Positions 44,341-55,870 of a stretch of 64,000 nt of DNA are shown piece by piece. Made by a program: the position numbers and the translations under genes. Within the stretch, counting starts at the first letter, position 1. Each line of letters starts with the position of its first letter. Origin of the DNA: Catenaria anguillulae PL171 (lineage: Eukaryota > Blastocladiomycota > Blastocladiomycetes > Blastocladiales > Catenariaceae). The notes beneath the pieces are model-generated. The model saw only the letters and a program-made list of their open reading frames with translations. It did no database searches and had not been told where the DNA came from. The DNA is taken from positions 806,001 through 870,000 of the forward strand of contig MCFL01000004.1 of assembly GCA_002102555.1 (NCBI GenBank), given 5' to 3'.

Positions 44341-47300
44341 ATGGCAGATTCAACCTCGCCGTCAGCTGGCCCCACCTCGCCGGCTGCTGTCATCACGGCC
44401 AGCAGGCAATCGTGGCCCAAAAGTTTGGTTTCCCACGCCTCAGACCTGGCGGCACTCGCCGCCGCGGTTGCATTGCTGGTTCCATCTCATTCATCACCGT
44501 CGGACTTCGCAATTCGGCCCTGACTTCCGCCACCGATCCCGCACCATCCTCGGCGGGAACGTTTCACTCTGGTTTCTCCACTTCCAATGCTCTCAAGCAC
44601 TTGACGGCAATCACCCAGTCCGAGCACCCGCTTCCCTCACGAGCCAATTGGGCGGTTCGAGACTATCTCATCGCGCAGCTCAACACACTTGCCACGTCAC
44701 CCAAGGGCCGTGAGCGCAAGGTCGAGGTGATTAACCCAACACCTTGGATTTCGTACCCCCAGGGCGACGCATTGCGCATCCTTGCACCCACTGCCAGTGG
44801 CGGTGCTGTGTTCTTGCAATCATCCAACGTCTACTTTCGAATCCAGGTCGAAACGAGCTGGAAAAGGGCGATCGCACCAGTTTGCTCCTCAGTGCCCATT
44901 ACGACTCGGTTCCAACTTCCAAGGGCGTGGGTGACGACGGATTGGGCATTTCTGCCTTGCTCGAGTTGGCCCGGCTCGCGCTCCAAGCCGAGCCATTGTC
45001 CTACTCGCTTGTTTTCAACTTGAACAATGGCGAAGAGCTGGGGCTGTATGGCGCGCACGAGCTGGTTCGGCACCCGTTGTGGAAGGATTTGGCGGCATTT
45101 GTCAACATTGACTCTGTCTGCCCAACGGGCCGGCCGCTCCTGTATCGGGCAACGTCGCGCGAAATGATTGAGCTTTTCTCGCAGCACGCTCCGTACCCGC
45201 ATGCGTCCGTACTGGGACAGGAGCTCATGAATGCTGGATTGATTCGCAGTGACACTGATTTGTACGTTTTCTTCCTCAACAGTATCCCACTCATTCATCT
45301 CACGCCCAAGTGGATCCACGTAGCTCCGTGTACTGGCGCGCCGGTGTAACGGGTGTCGACTTTGCATTCTGTACATTCTCCCAACTGCTTTCCCTTTGCA
45401 CAATGAGCTTAGGCCGACCTCACCTCGCTCGGTATTACAGACGACCGTCGCTGGGTTTACCACACGGATCTCGACAATGCGTCCCTCCTGCAACCTGAAT
45501 CCCTCTCCTTGCTCGGCCACAATGTCGCCTCGCTGATGCACGGCATCAACCAGACGGGAATCCAGTACATTCGCCGCACCCCCGAACCTCGCAACGTTGT
45601 CTATACTGACGCGGTTGGTCGGTCCATGTTCGTGATTCCGTATTGGGGTCTTGCCACTCTGGCTTTCATCATGTCTGCCATTTTCCTTCTTGTACCGATT
45701 GGTGTGCGCACGGCTCTCAAGGCCACGGTCAAATCGTTGCGCACTGGCACGAGGTCCGTGTTGGGCGCGATGCCGTTGACGGGCGGCGCAGTTCAGTTGC
45801 GTCAATGGGGTATGTCGACATTGGCCGCACTTGGAGGCTGGTGCTGATTATCGCAGGAACGGTGGGTATCGTTCTCATTGTTCTCTCGATCCAGCCCATG
45901 GCTGTGTCTGGTCGGCCAACGGGTGTGTTTGCACTGGCCATTCTCGCATGCGTGTTTATGCCCGCATTGATTGCCACGGGGACACGTCGGTGGACGAGGA
46001 ACGGCCGAATCAACCTGCATCATGGTGTGCTGGGCTTGTGGCTCATTTTGTTGCCGCTGGTCGGTGTGGCGTCCATGTCCACGGCGTTCTTTGTGCATGT
46101 GTTTTGGTTCGGGCTGGCGTACGTTTTGGGAGCGCTTGGGTTGGAGGTTGCCAATTGGGTCAGCGTGGTCCGATTCGGCCACGGCGACGGCGGTGGTGGT
46201 TCTGCGAACGCATTGAGCCCAACTGAACAGTCGGCCTTGCTCAGGCGGGCTGACAGTAGCGCTTCATCCACGATGCAAGCCCCTTGCCGTCGTCGCCCGC
46301 CATTGCTGAAGCAGCATCGTCACCTTGGACTCTGCCATCCCTTCACTCATCGCGCCTTTGCGCTCGACTTGGTCACAATGCCTTCTCTTTGCCATCTCGT
46401 CCATCGTTCCGTTTATGGTCGCCCTCGACTTTGCCTTTGTCTATGTTATGGATGGGGTTTGCGATTCAGGAAGGACTCTCGCCCGCCATCCTTGCTGGCT
46501 TTTTCACCTCTTTATCTTTCCACTGTCGCTCAATATTGTCCCCCTCCTTTCCTCCATCCCCGCGCGCATCATTCGTATCACCACCCTGCTCCTCCTCCTC
46601 GGTGTTGTGATCCTCGGCATTGTCCTTACCGCTTCGTTCCCATTTACCCCCGACGCACCCGTCAAACTCAGCCTGCGGATCGCATCCGCCTTCAACGCCG
46701 TCCTGGACCGCACCAATGTCACCTCCGCCTCCGCCTCGGCCATTACATTTGCCCGCTCGCCACAGACGTCCAAGTCACGCTGGGCGAACTCCCGCAACGG
46801 CCCTCGCTCGACACGTCCTCGCTGCTTGGCGACATCAAGCCCGACGCGTGCACCCAGCACGCTTGCACGTACTCGTCGGCCAAGCTCGGGCACGCCAACT
46901 TGCCATACCCAACGGCCAACTTTTCCATTCACAACCGCCGCCGACCGCGCCGGGCGCAGATCCCCTCGCGTCCACGCTCGTCTCCATCACGGCCCCGGCA
47001 AGCCTTGTGTTTTGCACCATTGGGGGCATTCCGGCGTCCAAACTCGACGGCGCACGCGTTCTGGTCGCGTCCTCTGCCTCTGCTCGGCATCCGATCCAGG
47101 GTCCAACGCAACCTTGACACTTGCCGCGCCCGAATTCCGGCTCATTGCCTCCAACCCTTCACACACAGTCAGCGCCCAACTGGTCGCGCCGCCCGCCTGG
47201 GCCGTACAGCAATGGAGCCTGAGCTGCCGGCTCATGGCCAACGACGACGCCGAGGGCCGCGTGTACGCGCTGTACCGCAGTGTGCTGGATCGGATTCCGC

Positions 47301-47479
47301 CGTATGTGTCCTTGACGTTTGCGAGCATGAGCGGCGGGAGGGCGTTGATGGTGGCCGAGTACACTGTCATTGTGCCGCCAGTGTCGGATGGGCCGGGAGG
47401 TGCTGGGCGGGTTGGAGAGGGGGTAGGGAGGTTGAATGCGAGGGGTGTATGGGACTTGTTCCGTGGATTGTTTGATTGA
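44341..47479 (+). CDS. PFF1: PFF1-like vacuolar membrane metalloprotease (M28 family), frame broken in several places
   Basis: Fungal vacuolar membrane protease with an N-terminal helix, a lumenal M28 di-zinc peptidase domain and C-terminal helices. Conserved blocks are HLTAITQSEHPLPSRANWAV, LLLSAHYDSVPTSKGVGDDG (zinc ligands His and Asp), SLVFNLNNGEELGLYGAHEL (catalytic and ligand Glu), GRPLLYRATSREMIELFSQH, and GLIRSDTDF joined by an intron (donor GTACGT) to SVYWRAGVTGVDFAF. Multi-helix and lumenal C-terminal parts follow, ending in YVSLTFASMSGGRALMVAEY. The frame slips by one base near 44480, 44844 (inside the conserved RIPG-type motif), 46755, 46935 and 47085. Either the assembly is poor here or the copy is decaying. 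The 610-codon frame at 45643-47475 mixes coding and shadow sequence. Confidence 0.75.
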
Positions 47480-47985
47480 TCCATTAGAGGTGGTGGTTTT
47501 GTTTTCTGTTCCAGTTTCACTTGGTTACGCTTTCCCACGGCTGGAGCTCGTTGGCAGCTTGGTACACCATCGCGACATTTTGCGTTCGTTTTTGTTGTTT
47601 GTTCTCTGCAAACCCAGAAGGGATTGGGCGCTCCTGAATCGGACTGATGGCGTGCCTGTATTCAAGAAGCGAGCAAGAAACGAGTGAAAGGCCAACAAGC
47701 AACAATGGAAAGAGAAGAGAGTATGGGTGTCAAGTTCGGCCGTCTAGGTCCAACGAAAGGGTACTGTCTAGGTGAATGTGAATCGAAAATCAGGGAGGGG
47801 AAGGGAAGGGGAGCCCAGAATGAAAGAAGGAGAACGAACATAAAGAGTGGACGGGGAAAAGCAAGGCGCATGACAAAGCACAAACAATCCCTGGATCGGA
47901 TTGAAATAGATATAGATGAGATGAAGAGAGAGAAGGAAAAGGAAGTATTGTACAAGAGAAAGAATGGCACAACAAGCGTCCAATA
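47480..47985. other. Intergenic between convergent genes; purine-rich
   Basis: 506 bp between the convergent PFF1-like and PH-domain genes. The stretch 47690-47960 is strongly purine-rich on the plus strand (many GAAAG and GGAGA motifs). It looks like 3' UTR. No gene seen. Confidence 0.45.
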
Positions 47986-50006
47986 TCAGCCTGCAAACGG
48001 ATTCAACGGTGACCTCGGACCCGCATGCCCCTGATATGCCTGTCCCTCGACCGCCTGTGCCACCGGCACCGGATGGGCATGGTGCTTTTGCGACTGAAAG
48101 TAAGGGTCCAGGAACAAGAGTTCGTCCATGTACTTTGAGCCTGTACTACTGCGGGTCGACGAGACCGAGTACGGCGCAGACTCGTACGCGCTGGATGACG
48201 AGCTCGGCGAAAAAGCAAAGCCTGCGGAAGCCGTCTCGCGATGCCACGGGCTGGGCATTGGGAGACGATGACCGGGTGTGACCGAGGGATTTGCAGTGGC
48301 GGCCGCGGCCGCGGCAGACGTAGGCGACAGGAGCGGTGCAGATGCAGGCCGACGCATGAGGGGTGAGGAAGACATGGGCCGCAGAACGAGTGGTGGAGGT
48401 GTTTTGCGGGTCGATGTGGTGCGCGCCAAGGTCGATGGAACGCTCCATGACTCGGGAACTATTGGTGGCTCGTCAAACACGACCGATTCTCTTGGCGACA
48501 AGTTCGAGTCATCCGACGAAACGGACGAGGTTGCATACGACGATGGCATGCTGCTCGACACCTGTTCGTGCCCCAGAGCAACCGAGCGGGCGTCGGACGT
48601 GGTGGGGATCCAAACGGGTGCGCGGTCAGGTGCGGTTGCACTGCGTTGAAGGGCTTGCAATAGAAGGCTGAGGTTGCTGGGCGAAATGCCTGGCCGTGCG
48701 GCCAGGTCTGGGACCGAGTCGTGCCATGCGTGCAGGACGTTTGGGTCTGTGCGGAAGCGGTAGCGCGAGCTGAGGTAGTACACCTTGAGCATTTGGAATC
48801 CCGTGTTGCGGTCAATGGCGTGTTGAATGGTGGTGTGGGAGGATGAGACTTGAATCGAGTCGGTGGGAACAAGTGACTGTGTATATGTCGAACGTGGCAA
48901 GAGCCAAGGTGGAAAGTGAGCGGGACAACATCATGGTACAAGGAAGATGAGCCAGGAAAACAAGAACGTACGTGCGGGTCCTTGTACACATGCAACACCC
49001 CATCGACATGATCAATGACAATCCACCTCGGCGACCATTTGGTATACCCAATGCGCGCATTCCGCCTGGCAAGCACTGGCATTTGCGTCGCCATACCTGG
49101 CGGACGCGTTGTAAAGGCGGATGCGGGTGGTGGGCGAGCTGCACCAGCTCCACGCCAAGAGTGGTTCGACTTTGACATGGACGACGCACGTGCAAATGCA
49201 GCCCCGAGGAACGTGTTTGATGGCGAGTGGTGCAAGGTCGACGGTGGAGTGGCAAGGGCAGCTGGAGACATTGTACGTGGACGGGACGGGTGGTCGGGCC
49301 GCTCGGGGTGCCTGGAGCGCGATGGAGACCTTGATAGCGAAAAGGACGCAAAGGAGGAGGGTTTGGGTTGCACGATGGCGATACTTGGTGACGGTTCAGG
49401 CGGTTCAGGCGCGGCGCCAAGTGCGGTGGGTTGGCGGAGTTCCCACGGTGTCACGAGAGCACGAGCAGATGCAGGTGAGTGACAATGTCGGTTGACAGAG
49501 GTCTTGGGTAAGCGTTCCAATGTGGGAGGTGGACCTGCAGCGCGCACGGGTTTTGGTGATTCGCTGGCAGTGGAGCGGAGCGAGTGCATGCGCGATGGCG
49601 AATACGACGACAACGACAATGGTGGTGCAAGCCCAGGGCGAGGCGAGGAGGGCGGCGAATGAGATGGCGTCGTAAAAATAGCGGAATCGGTGCAGGTGTG
49701 GCGGTGGGGATATCGATTGTCGCCAAAGGGACCCGTCGTGGTTGTCGTCGATGTCGCCGCAGGGGAATAGCTGTCGAAAGAGCCGGCAGACCAAGGTGCC
49801 GTGGCCATCTTGTCATCCAATACAGAGAGTATTGTGCTAGAGCGAGCTGTATCGGGCGTGCGTGGATGGGTGACGGGGGCGAATGGCAACTGTCCAATGG
49901 CGAGTTGGTGCTGTGCCACCGAATGGATGAAATCAAGGCGCCTGTCCTGGCCGATCGATATGCCGCGACACAATGGAATTGGAATGGGAGCAAGGTCTGA
50001 CGCCAA
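47986..50006 (-). CDS. Serine/proline-rich protein with a PH-like domain, two exons
   Basis: Exons 50006-48972 and 48876-47986 (intron 95 bp, donor GTACGT, phase 0) give 641 residues. The first 300 residues are low-complexity Ser/Pro/Thr/Ala/Arg with short phospho-site-like SPSR motifs. A pleckstrin-homology-like block follows: GYTKWSPRWIVIDHVDGVLH, then VYKDPH, and across the intron SLVPTDSIQVSSSH with TGFQMLKVYYLSSRYRFRTD and a terminal helix VLHAWHDSVPDLAAR. This fits the PH pattern of seven strands plus a helix containing Trp. The C-terminus is another Ser-rich disordered tail. A role in membrane or cortical signalling is inferred. A shorter start at Met 49808 is possible. Confidence 0.7.
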
Positions 50007-51402
50007 CGGTGGTGGTTGGGCGGCGGAGAATCGTAGAATGGGATGAGGATGAGCGGCAGGATAAACGAAGGAACGGCTTCACAAGGATGGCACTGCGGAT
50101 TCCGTCAGCGATGATGAGCGGCAGTTGGGAGGCTGGTCGTCTTAGCTCCACACGTTGCACGAGACTTGGCCGACCGATTGCTGGCGGAGGGAACACTGGA
50201 TGCATCCAGCAGCGACAATGCAAATGACGAAAAGAAAGGCAATATCAAGTCAAGTTTCCAGTGGATAGTGGATGGAGGAACATGTGGCGGAAACGTATAC
50301 AAAAACGCGGGTCGAGTCAAGAGTTGTTGATGAGCGGCCAGGCTGGGACCGTGAACAACGTGGCGAGTGACGACGGAACGCACACCTTGAGATTGCCCGA
50401 GCGGGCTCCAACGGCCAGGAGCGTGTTGGGTGAATATTAATGCGTTCAATGTGGTTGGGGCCCGCCAGTAGCGGTTGGCCGGCGGTCAAAGCGGTTGACG
50501 AGTGGATGGTCGCTGGTATGAGCTGAATGACGGCAAATCAAAGCGAAATGATCGGTCTAGTGATAGCGTCAGCCCAATACCAGTGTCTGTACTGGGTCAC
50601 TGGAGAGGTATTGCATTGAGATATGATGTGAGCTAATTAATTCCTGATTCATCATGGCCAAAAGCCATTTTGCGCAGTATTGGTGAGTTGGTCACGACAA
50701 CCGTTGCTCGAACTTGAGCGCTTCTCGTTGTATATGTTTACATCGCGAGACAACTCTCCAACTGGCGGATCAGGGCGGTTCCGTCATCGCTGGGGACCAT
50801 GCTGCATGCATGAATGCGGCACATGCGAATTGCCTATGCACCAAACATCGTACTTACCTTTTTTCGTAAACGCAATGAAATGAGAGCTTTGGTCGATGGG
50901 AGACATGCACCAGCTTTTATTTATGCCTTCAAGATCGAGCTGCTGCTTGCGTGGAATGCAATTCAAGTAAAGCTCGTTCGTCCGTCATCCATCATGTGCA
51001 CAATGTGCGGCGTGCATTTATGGAAGAAATGTTGCCCATGGTCTGCCTTGGAAATTGAACGTCAAACGCTGTCCACCAGATAGACTCAAGAACAAGAACT
51101 GAAGCCCTCACGGAAGCACGGCGCATGGCTGCCCACATCGAGAAACGGGTCTGGCGAATCGTGTAAGATTACCCGTGATGTGACGAAGTTGCCTGGAATC
51201 TGGGACGGCGTGATTTGGTGCTGGACCAATCCTGGCTCATGTCGTACAATGTCTCGCAATTGAAATGAATTAGGACATTGGATTGCCTGGTTGTTCACAA
51301 TGATAGAATCAGGCAGAATTTCATTCCATGCGTCGCCAATGAGAGCGAATCGACGGAAGTCCTCGTGGCGAAAGGTTTTGAAAAGGAGCACATATATAAC
51401 AG
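50007..51402. other. Long intergenic stretch; no gene recognised
   Basis: 1.4 kb between the PH-domain gene start and the transposase stop. Several short frames (up to 114 codons) have no domain features. It should contain the 3' boundary of the Plavaka element if that element is intact, but I could not identify terminal inverted repeats by eye. Confidence 0.4.
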
Positions 51403-54400
51403 TCAACGAAGGTAATACATAAACGATGCTTCCCGCTGCCGAATCACTGTTTCCTTGTCTACATAGACATTCAGTAGCCACTTATTGCACTTTTCGACGC
51501 AATTGTCACGCGTGATACCCTCCTCAGCTGCCATTGAGCCAAAATACGGAACAAGATGCGCCGCTGCGACGAATTGGTCGAGCCCAATGACACCAAGGCG
51601 GTCCTTGGACAGAATCGGCACACCGCTTGTACCCTCTGTGAGAAGATAGCGTTGGAGGGGTGGGCCACTTCCTGACGTGAATCGAGTGAAGTAGCGGCCA
51701 AAGCTGACGAGATACTGGACAGGGCGAGAGGCGTGGACGGCGTCGATTGTTGGAAAGTAGTCAAAGCGCAAGAACAGATGGGGAAGGAACACAGATTTGG
51801 TGTTGTTGAGGTTGTCAATCTGCAAATGAAATCAAGTGGCTGGTCAGAACATAAATCATGTGCATGGAAACAGGTTGCGAGCATGTGTAGATGTACAATT
51901 GCAAAATCACGTCGGACATGTCCATGAAACGTGGTGACGCGACCAAAAATGGTTTCCTCGACCACGGCTTGGGCCACGTTGCTCCATCGATCGATTACGA
52001 GCTTTTCGGCAGGAGCAATCTGCGAGTTTGGTGGAAAAAAAAGTGGGAGCAAAGGATGTGGTGGCAGTGTGAGCAACACAACAGAGAACCAAGCAAAATG
52101 AGACGCACATTGTGGATTCGATAGCGTAGAGTCTCTTCAACGTCACGGGCACTGAAGTCCCCAAATGGACGTTGCCTGCAAATGACATTTAGTCAGCAAA
52201 GTGTGGGAAGAACTGGCCATTCAAAAATGAGAAACATACTCAATCGCCGTCATGACATATTCTCCAAACAACCGCCGTAATCCCTTGAGATCAGCAAAAC
52301 GAGCTTCGAGATCCGCAAGCGCATCCCACGCTGGCCCACGGCGTGCTCGGAGCTTGGTGAACAGCGACCATGCATGGCGATTCTCACCAAGGATTTCGCC
52401 GACAGAGGTGGCGGAATTTTGGGTTGGGGAAGAATCCTCGTCATCTGAGCAATCGGGTAACGAGCAGTTGTTGGATGCTTGATATTTGGCTGAGGCTGGC
52501 GGAAGTGATGGGCAGCGCGGGTCATTCGCCATTGACCCAGACCGGACATCTTCCACGTGATGAAGGATTGCTCGAGCGGCAGGTCCCCAGTTACGATGGT
52601 TGACAAGGTGTGGATGGTAAAGAGCCAGGTGGGTGAATTGCGCACAGAATGCATCGTATGCGATGACGCGGTCAAAAGAAGCAGTCTCAAGGCTGCCTCG
52701 GCCATTTGTGCGTTTCGAGGGTGCCTTGACGGCGGTTTTATGAAGAAGCTCGACATGCAATGCGGTTGTTGTGCCATGTGTTGTACCAAAGCGGATGGTC
52801 GACGGCGAGAAATGATTGATCATGTGAAAGGTGACTGCTTGAGGGACTGCAGTGTCAAATGCATTGAAGTATTCGGGAACGAGAAAGAAGAAGTGGTCAA
52901 GCTCGTCGTCGAGTTGGGCAAGCATGGTTGACGTGATGTGCCGCGCACGGGAGAGGTGCATGAGTGTCGCAAAGGAAGTGAAGATGCCGACGACAATCAT
53001 GTTGATAGTGGCCGCATTTTCGCCGTCAAAGAAGTCGACAAGAATCAATGGGAACACCTAAATGATGGTTGGTTGTGTTATGTGTCAGTAGGGAGGGAAC
53101 GAGATGGACAGCCTGGCACAAGCAGCCGTACGCAAGCCAGGGAATGCCACTCGGCACCAGTAAGCATGGTGAAGTCCGAAATCGATAAGGCACGAAGAGC
53201 ACTGGCTGTGCACATGGGAACAGCATGAAGTCGGCCGAACAACTTCTTGCGCACGGCAGTCCGATTGGAACAGAGCGTGGCAAGTACTCCACAGAGATGC
53301 CGCCCAAAAACGCCAATCAAGAGCTGATGCAAGTCGTCTGTGGTAAAGGCGTTGTAAATGTTGAAGTTTGGAAGATCCCAGAAAGCAGACTACATGCAAA
53401 TCAAAAACGGCCGTCAGAATTGACACTGACAAGAGAGACAAGTAAATGATTGGCACATACCCACACGCTCAAATGAATGCCATCGTCCATCTCTTGCTTT
53501 TCGACTGCTGCTTTGGTCACCATGCCTGAATGTGCAACTCCATATAGGTCCTTGACGTCGGTCATTTCGCGTGCTTGAACATGCTGGCAACGCATCACAA
53601 ATGATTCGGCCTTTGTTGGACAGATAGGACATGCACGGTTTTGCTTGGTAAGGCCCACAAGGGCAAGCTCGGGAAGGTCGGCAATGTAAAGAAGAAGGTG
53701 CGGATGCGCCATGTAGTAATTGCCGTTTGGGAAGCGCATGGGCGTGCCGCTAAATGAATGAAATCATGATGGCAACTGTAAGCGAGTGACTGTGGCAGGT
53801 TGAAATGAAAAGTGAGTAGTCGAACCTCGTGCAGGCATCAATGAAGTCGCTTTTGCCGAAAAACAAGTGGCGAAGGGCCTTGTGAAACACCTCCTTGTTG
53901 ATATGAGATGCATCAGACATGATGGAAACGTCGATGTGCTCTTCTGCCGGTTGCACGAGATATCCAACCAAGACAGCGGCCCCAGTACTTGGGCTGGCTC
54001 GAGCTTCAGACGAATGCATTGCACAGGAGAGGTATATCGGCCACAGAGAGCGGCGGTTGAACACCTGAACGATGTGGCGGCGGCAACTGAATATTGAGAG
54101 GGATTCAGGACAGAAACAAACAGATCAGACATGGAGAGAACATACAACACTCTTGTCGGAAGATAGGACAAGTGGGACAAGGACATGGCCAATGGGAAGC
54201 AGTTTGAGAGCTTCCGCCCACGCGTCGCCGGTCTTGATGTCACTGAAAACGCGCTCAAGGCCACTTGGAGTGGAGCGCAAGTGAACCTCGGGCTCCATGG
54301 AGAGTTGCGTGGCAAGATGCGGAAGGGAGACAATAGTGCGAACACAGGCAAGGAGATCACGGAAGTAGAATGTGTATTCGCGCCCGTGCTCGTCCTTGAA

Positions 54401-55155
54401 AGTCACCTTGTTGCCGAGGAGAGCAAAACTCGACTCCATGATAAGCTTTCGACTTTGGGTTGGCGACAAGATTTCGGATGCACGGTCGGGCATTTGCGCC
54501 ATGAGTAAGTTGTTGAGAGCAAGCGCTTGCGCATCGGAGAGTCGAGCCTCCACGTGCATGAAATAGGCGAGCTCGAAGGAAAATAGACTGGGGAATGGGT
54601 GGAAAGGCGGTAGATGTGGATCTGGAGGCTCGGGAATGACCTCGTCTGGGATGATTGAAGGGTCGAGTGGTGTGGGAGGATGGCAATCTGAGGCGAAGAA
54701 TTTCCCTATTGGTGTGGTGTGCATGTCTTAGTACCATTGCCAGTCAATTGGGGGTGATTTGACGCACCCGCTTCGTCATAGCGAAAGCCTCGAATTTCAA
54801 TGCCAGGGCGGGTGTTTTGGCCAGGGTCGGTGTCAACGTCCATCACTGACGGGTCGGGGGCAGAGTCGGACACATTCCGATCGTCGGGCATGTTTCGTAG
54901 GCGAAAGTCAGGCTCCGGATCGGGAGGCGGACCATCAGGAAAGTCAGGAGGTATGAAATCGGGGTCGTGGCCGTCACGGAAAACGCTCGTCGGTACTTGG
55001 TTGCTGGCGCCAAACTCATCCACACATGTGCCGCCTCGCCAATGGCCCTGGTGAATCTTGCGGCCGTGGGCAGATTTGAATCGACAAATGCAGAGTCCAC
55101 ACGGGTACGGGTATGTTTTTGGATCTTGCTGCTGAATTGTGCGGCGCGGTGACAT
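51403..55155 (-). mobile_element. Plavaka-family (CACTA/KDZ-like) DNA transposase gene, multi-exon, apparently near full length
   Basis: The gene starts at 55155 with a C2H2 zinc finger (YPCGLCICRFKSAHGRKIHQ). Plavaka-type blocks follow in order: HPFPSLFSFELAYFMHVEAR, YTFYFRDLLACVRTIVSLPH, VFSDIKTGDAW, IGHVLVPLVLSSDKSVV, RRSLWPIYLSCAM, LLLYIADLPELALVGLTKQN with CPICPTKAE, FNIYNAFTTDDLHQLLIGVF then GRHL, HMINHFSPSTIRFGTTHGTT, a Ser/Asp-rich loop and a C-terminal HLVPYFG then FLNPY-like LLNVYVDKETVIRQ ending at 51403. At least five short introns with host-like signals separate the blocks. Catalytic acidic residues were not pinned down. No terminal repeats or target-site duplication were found by eye. 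It may be a recent or domesticated copy. Confidence 0.75.
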
Positions 55156-55870
55156 GTTGACTTTGGAGCTGGATAGAAGAAGACGGTCGCTTTCAGTACT
55201 CGGTATGATACCCTGGTTTTCATAGCAGACGTGGCCAGGCGTGAGCCAGGCTCAGGCGGAGCGGAGGGTTCAGCAGCGCATTTATACTGTCACGAGCGGC
55301 AAGTCCATTCTTGTGCACTGGTACATTGTCCGAGTCGAATCTTTCTGAATGCTCCATGATCGAGGTAGATTTACCATGCCCGGAGCCGCTGACGTCATGC
55401 ATGAGTGGCGATGCACATCAAACTGCGCATGAGGATGCGGTGCCGGTCCATTTCATGTACGTATGCCTGCAAGACCCCATTGAAACAGTGCGCCCGTATA
55501 TTTGTCACATGTAACGGACGAAATGCTGGACTAAATCTCCTCATTTGTCGGTATCGCGTCAAATTGCCCACAATTGCCTCAAATGTTCGCACCTTCCACG
55601 CTTCTTTCGCGTTGCATAGAACAGTCACCGCATGCGTGTCGCGTGCACTTCGGTTGTCCGCAAGCTCACTTTCGTTTTATTACGCTGCAAACGGTCGGCA
55701 AGGCCCATGCGCCATGTATGTCGGAAACGTTTTCGTTGCACCTGAGAGAAACCGAAGCAAAAGATACAAATGGTCCCCCCCCCCCGCAACATTCACCGCC
55801 CAACGGTTTCATGGATTCTGAGTTCAGTAGCCACCATCGCAATTCCTGCTCACGACCACCGTCTAAAACA
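55156..55870. promoter_or_regulatory. Divergent region between the transposase and its companion gene
   Basis: 715 bp between the divergent starts. A C homopolymer of about 11 bases lies near 55776-55787. An in-frame ATG at 55574 and another at 55811 precede the preferred start of the plus-strand gene. No other feature recognised. Confidence 0.35.

Noticed and set aside
45643-47475. 610-codon frame over the PFF1-like gene
   Set aside because: Most of it is Pro/Arg/His-rich shadow; the conserved helices and protease-associated blocks are in the other two frames, changing over at apparent one-base slips.
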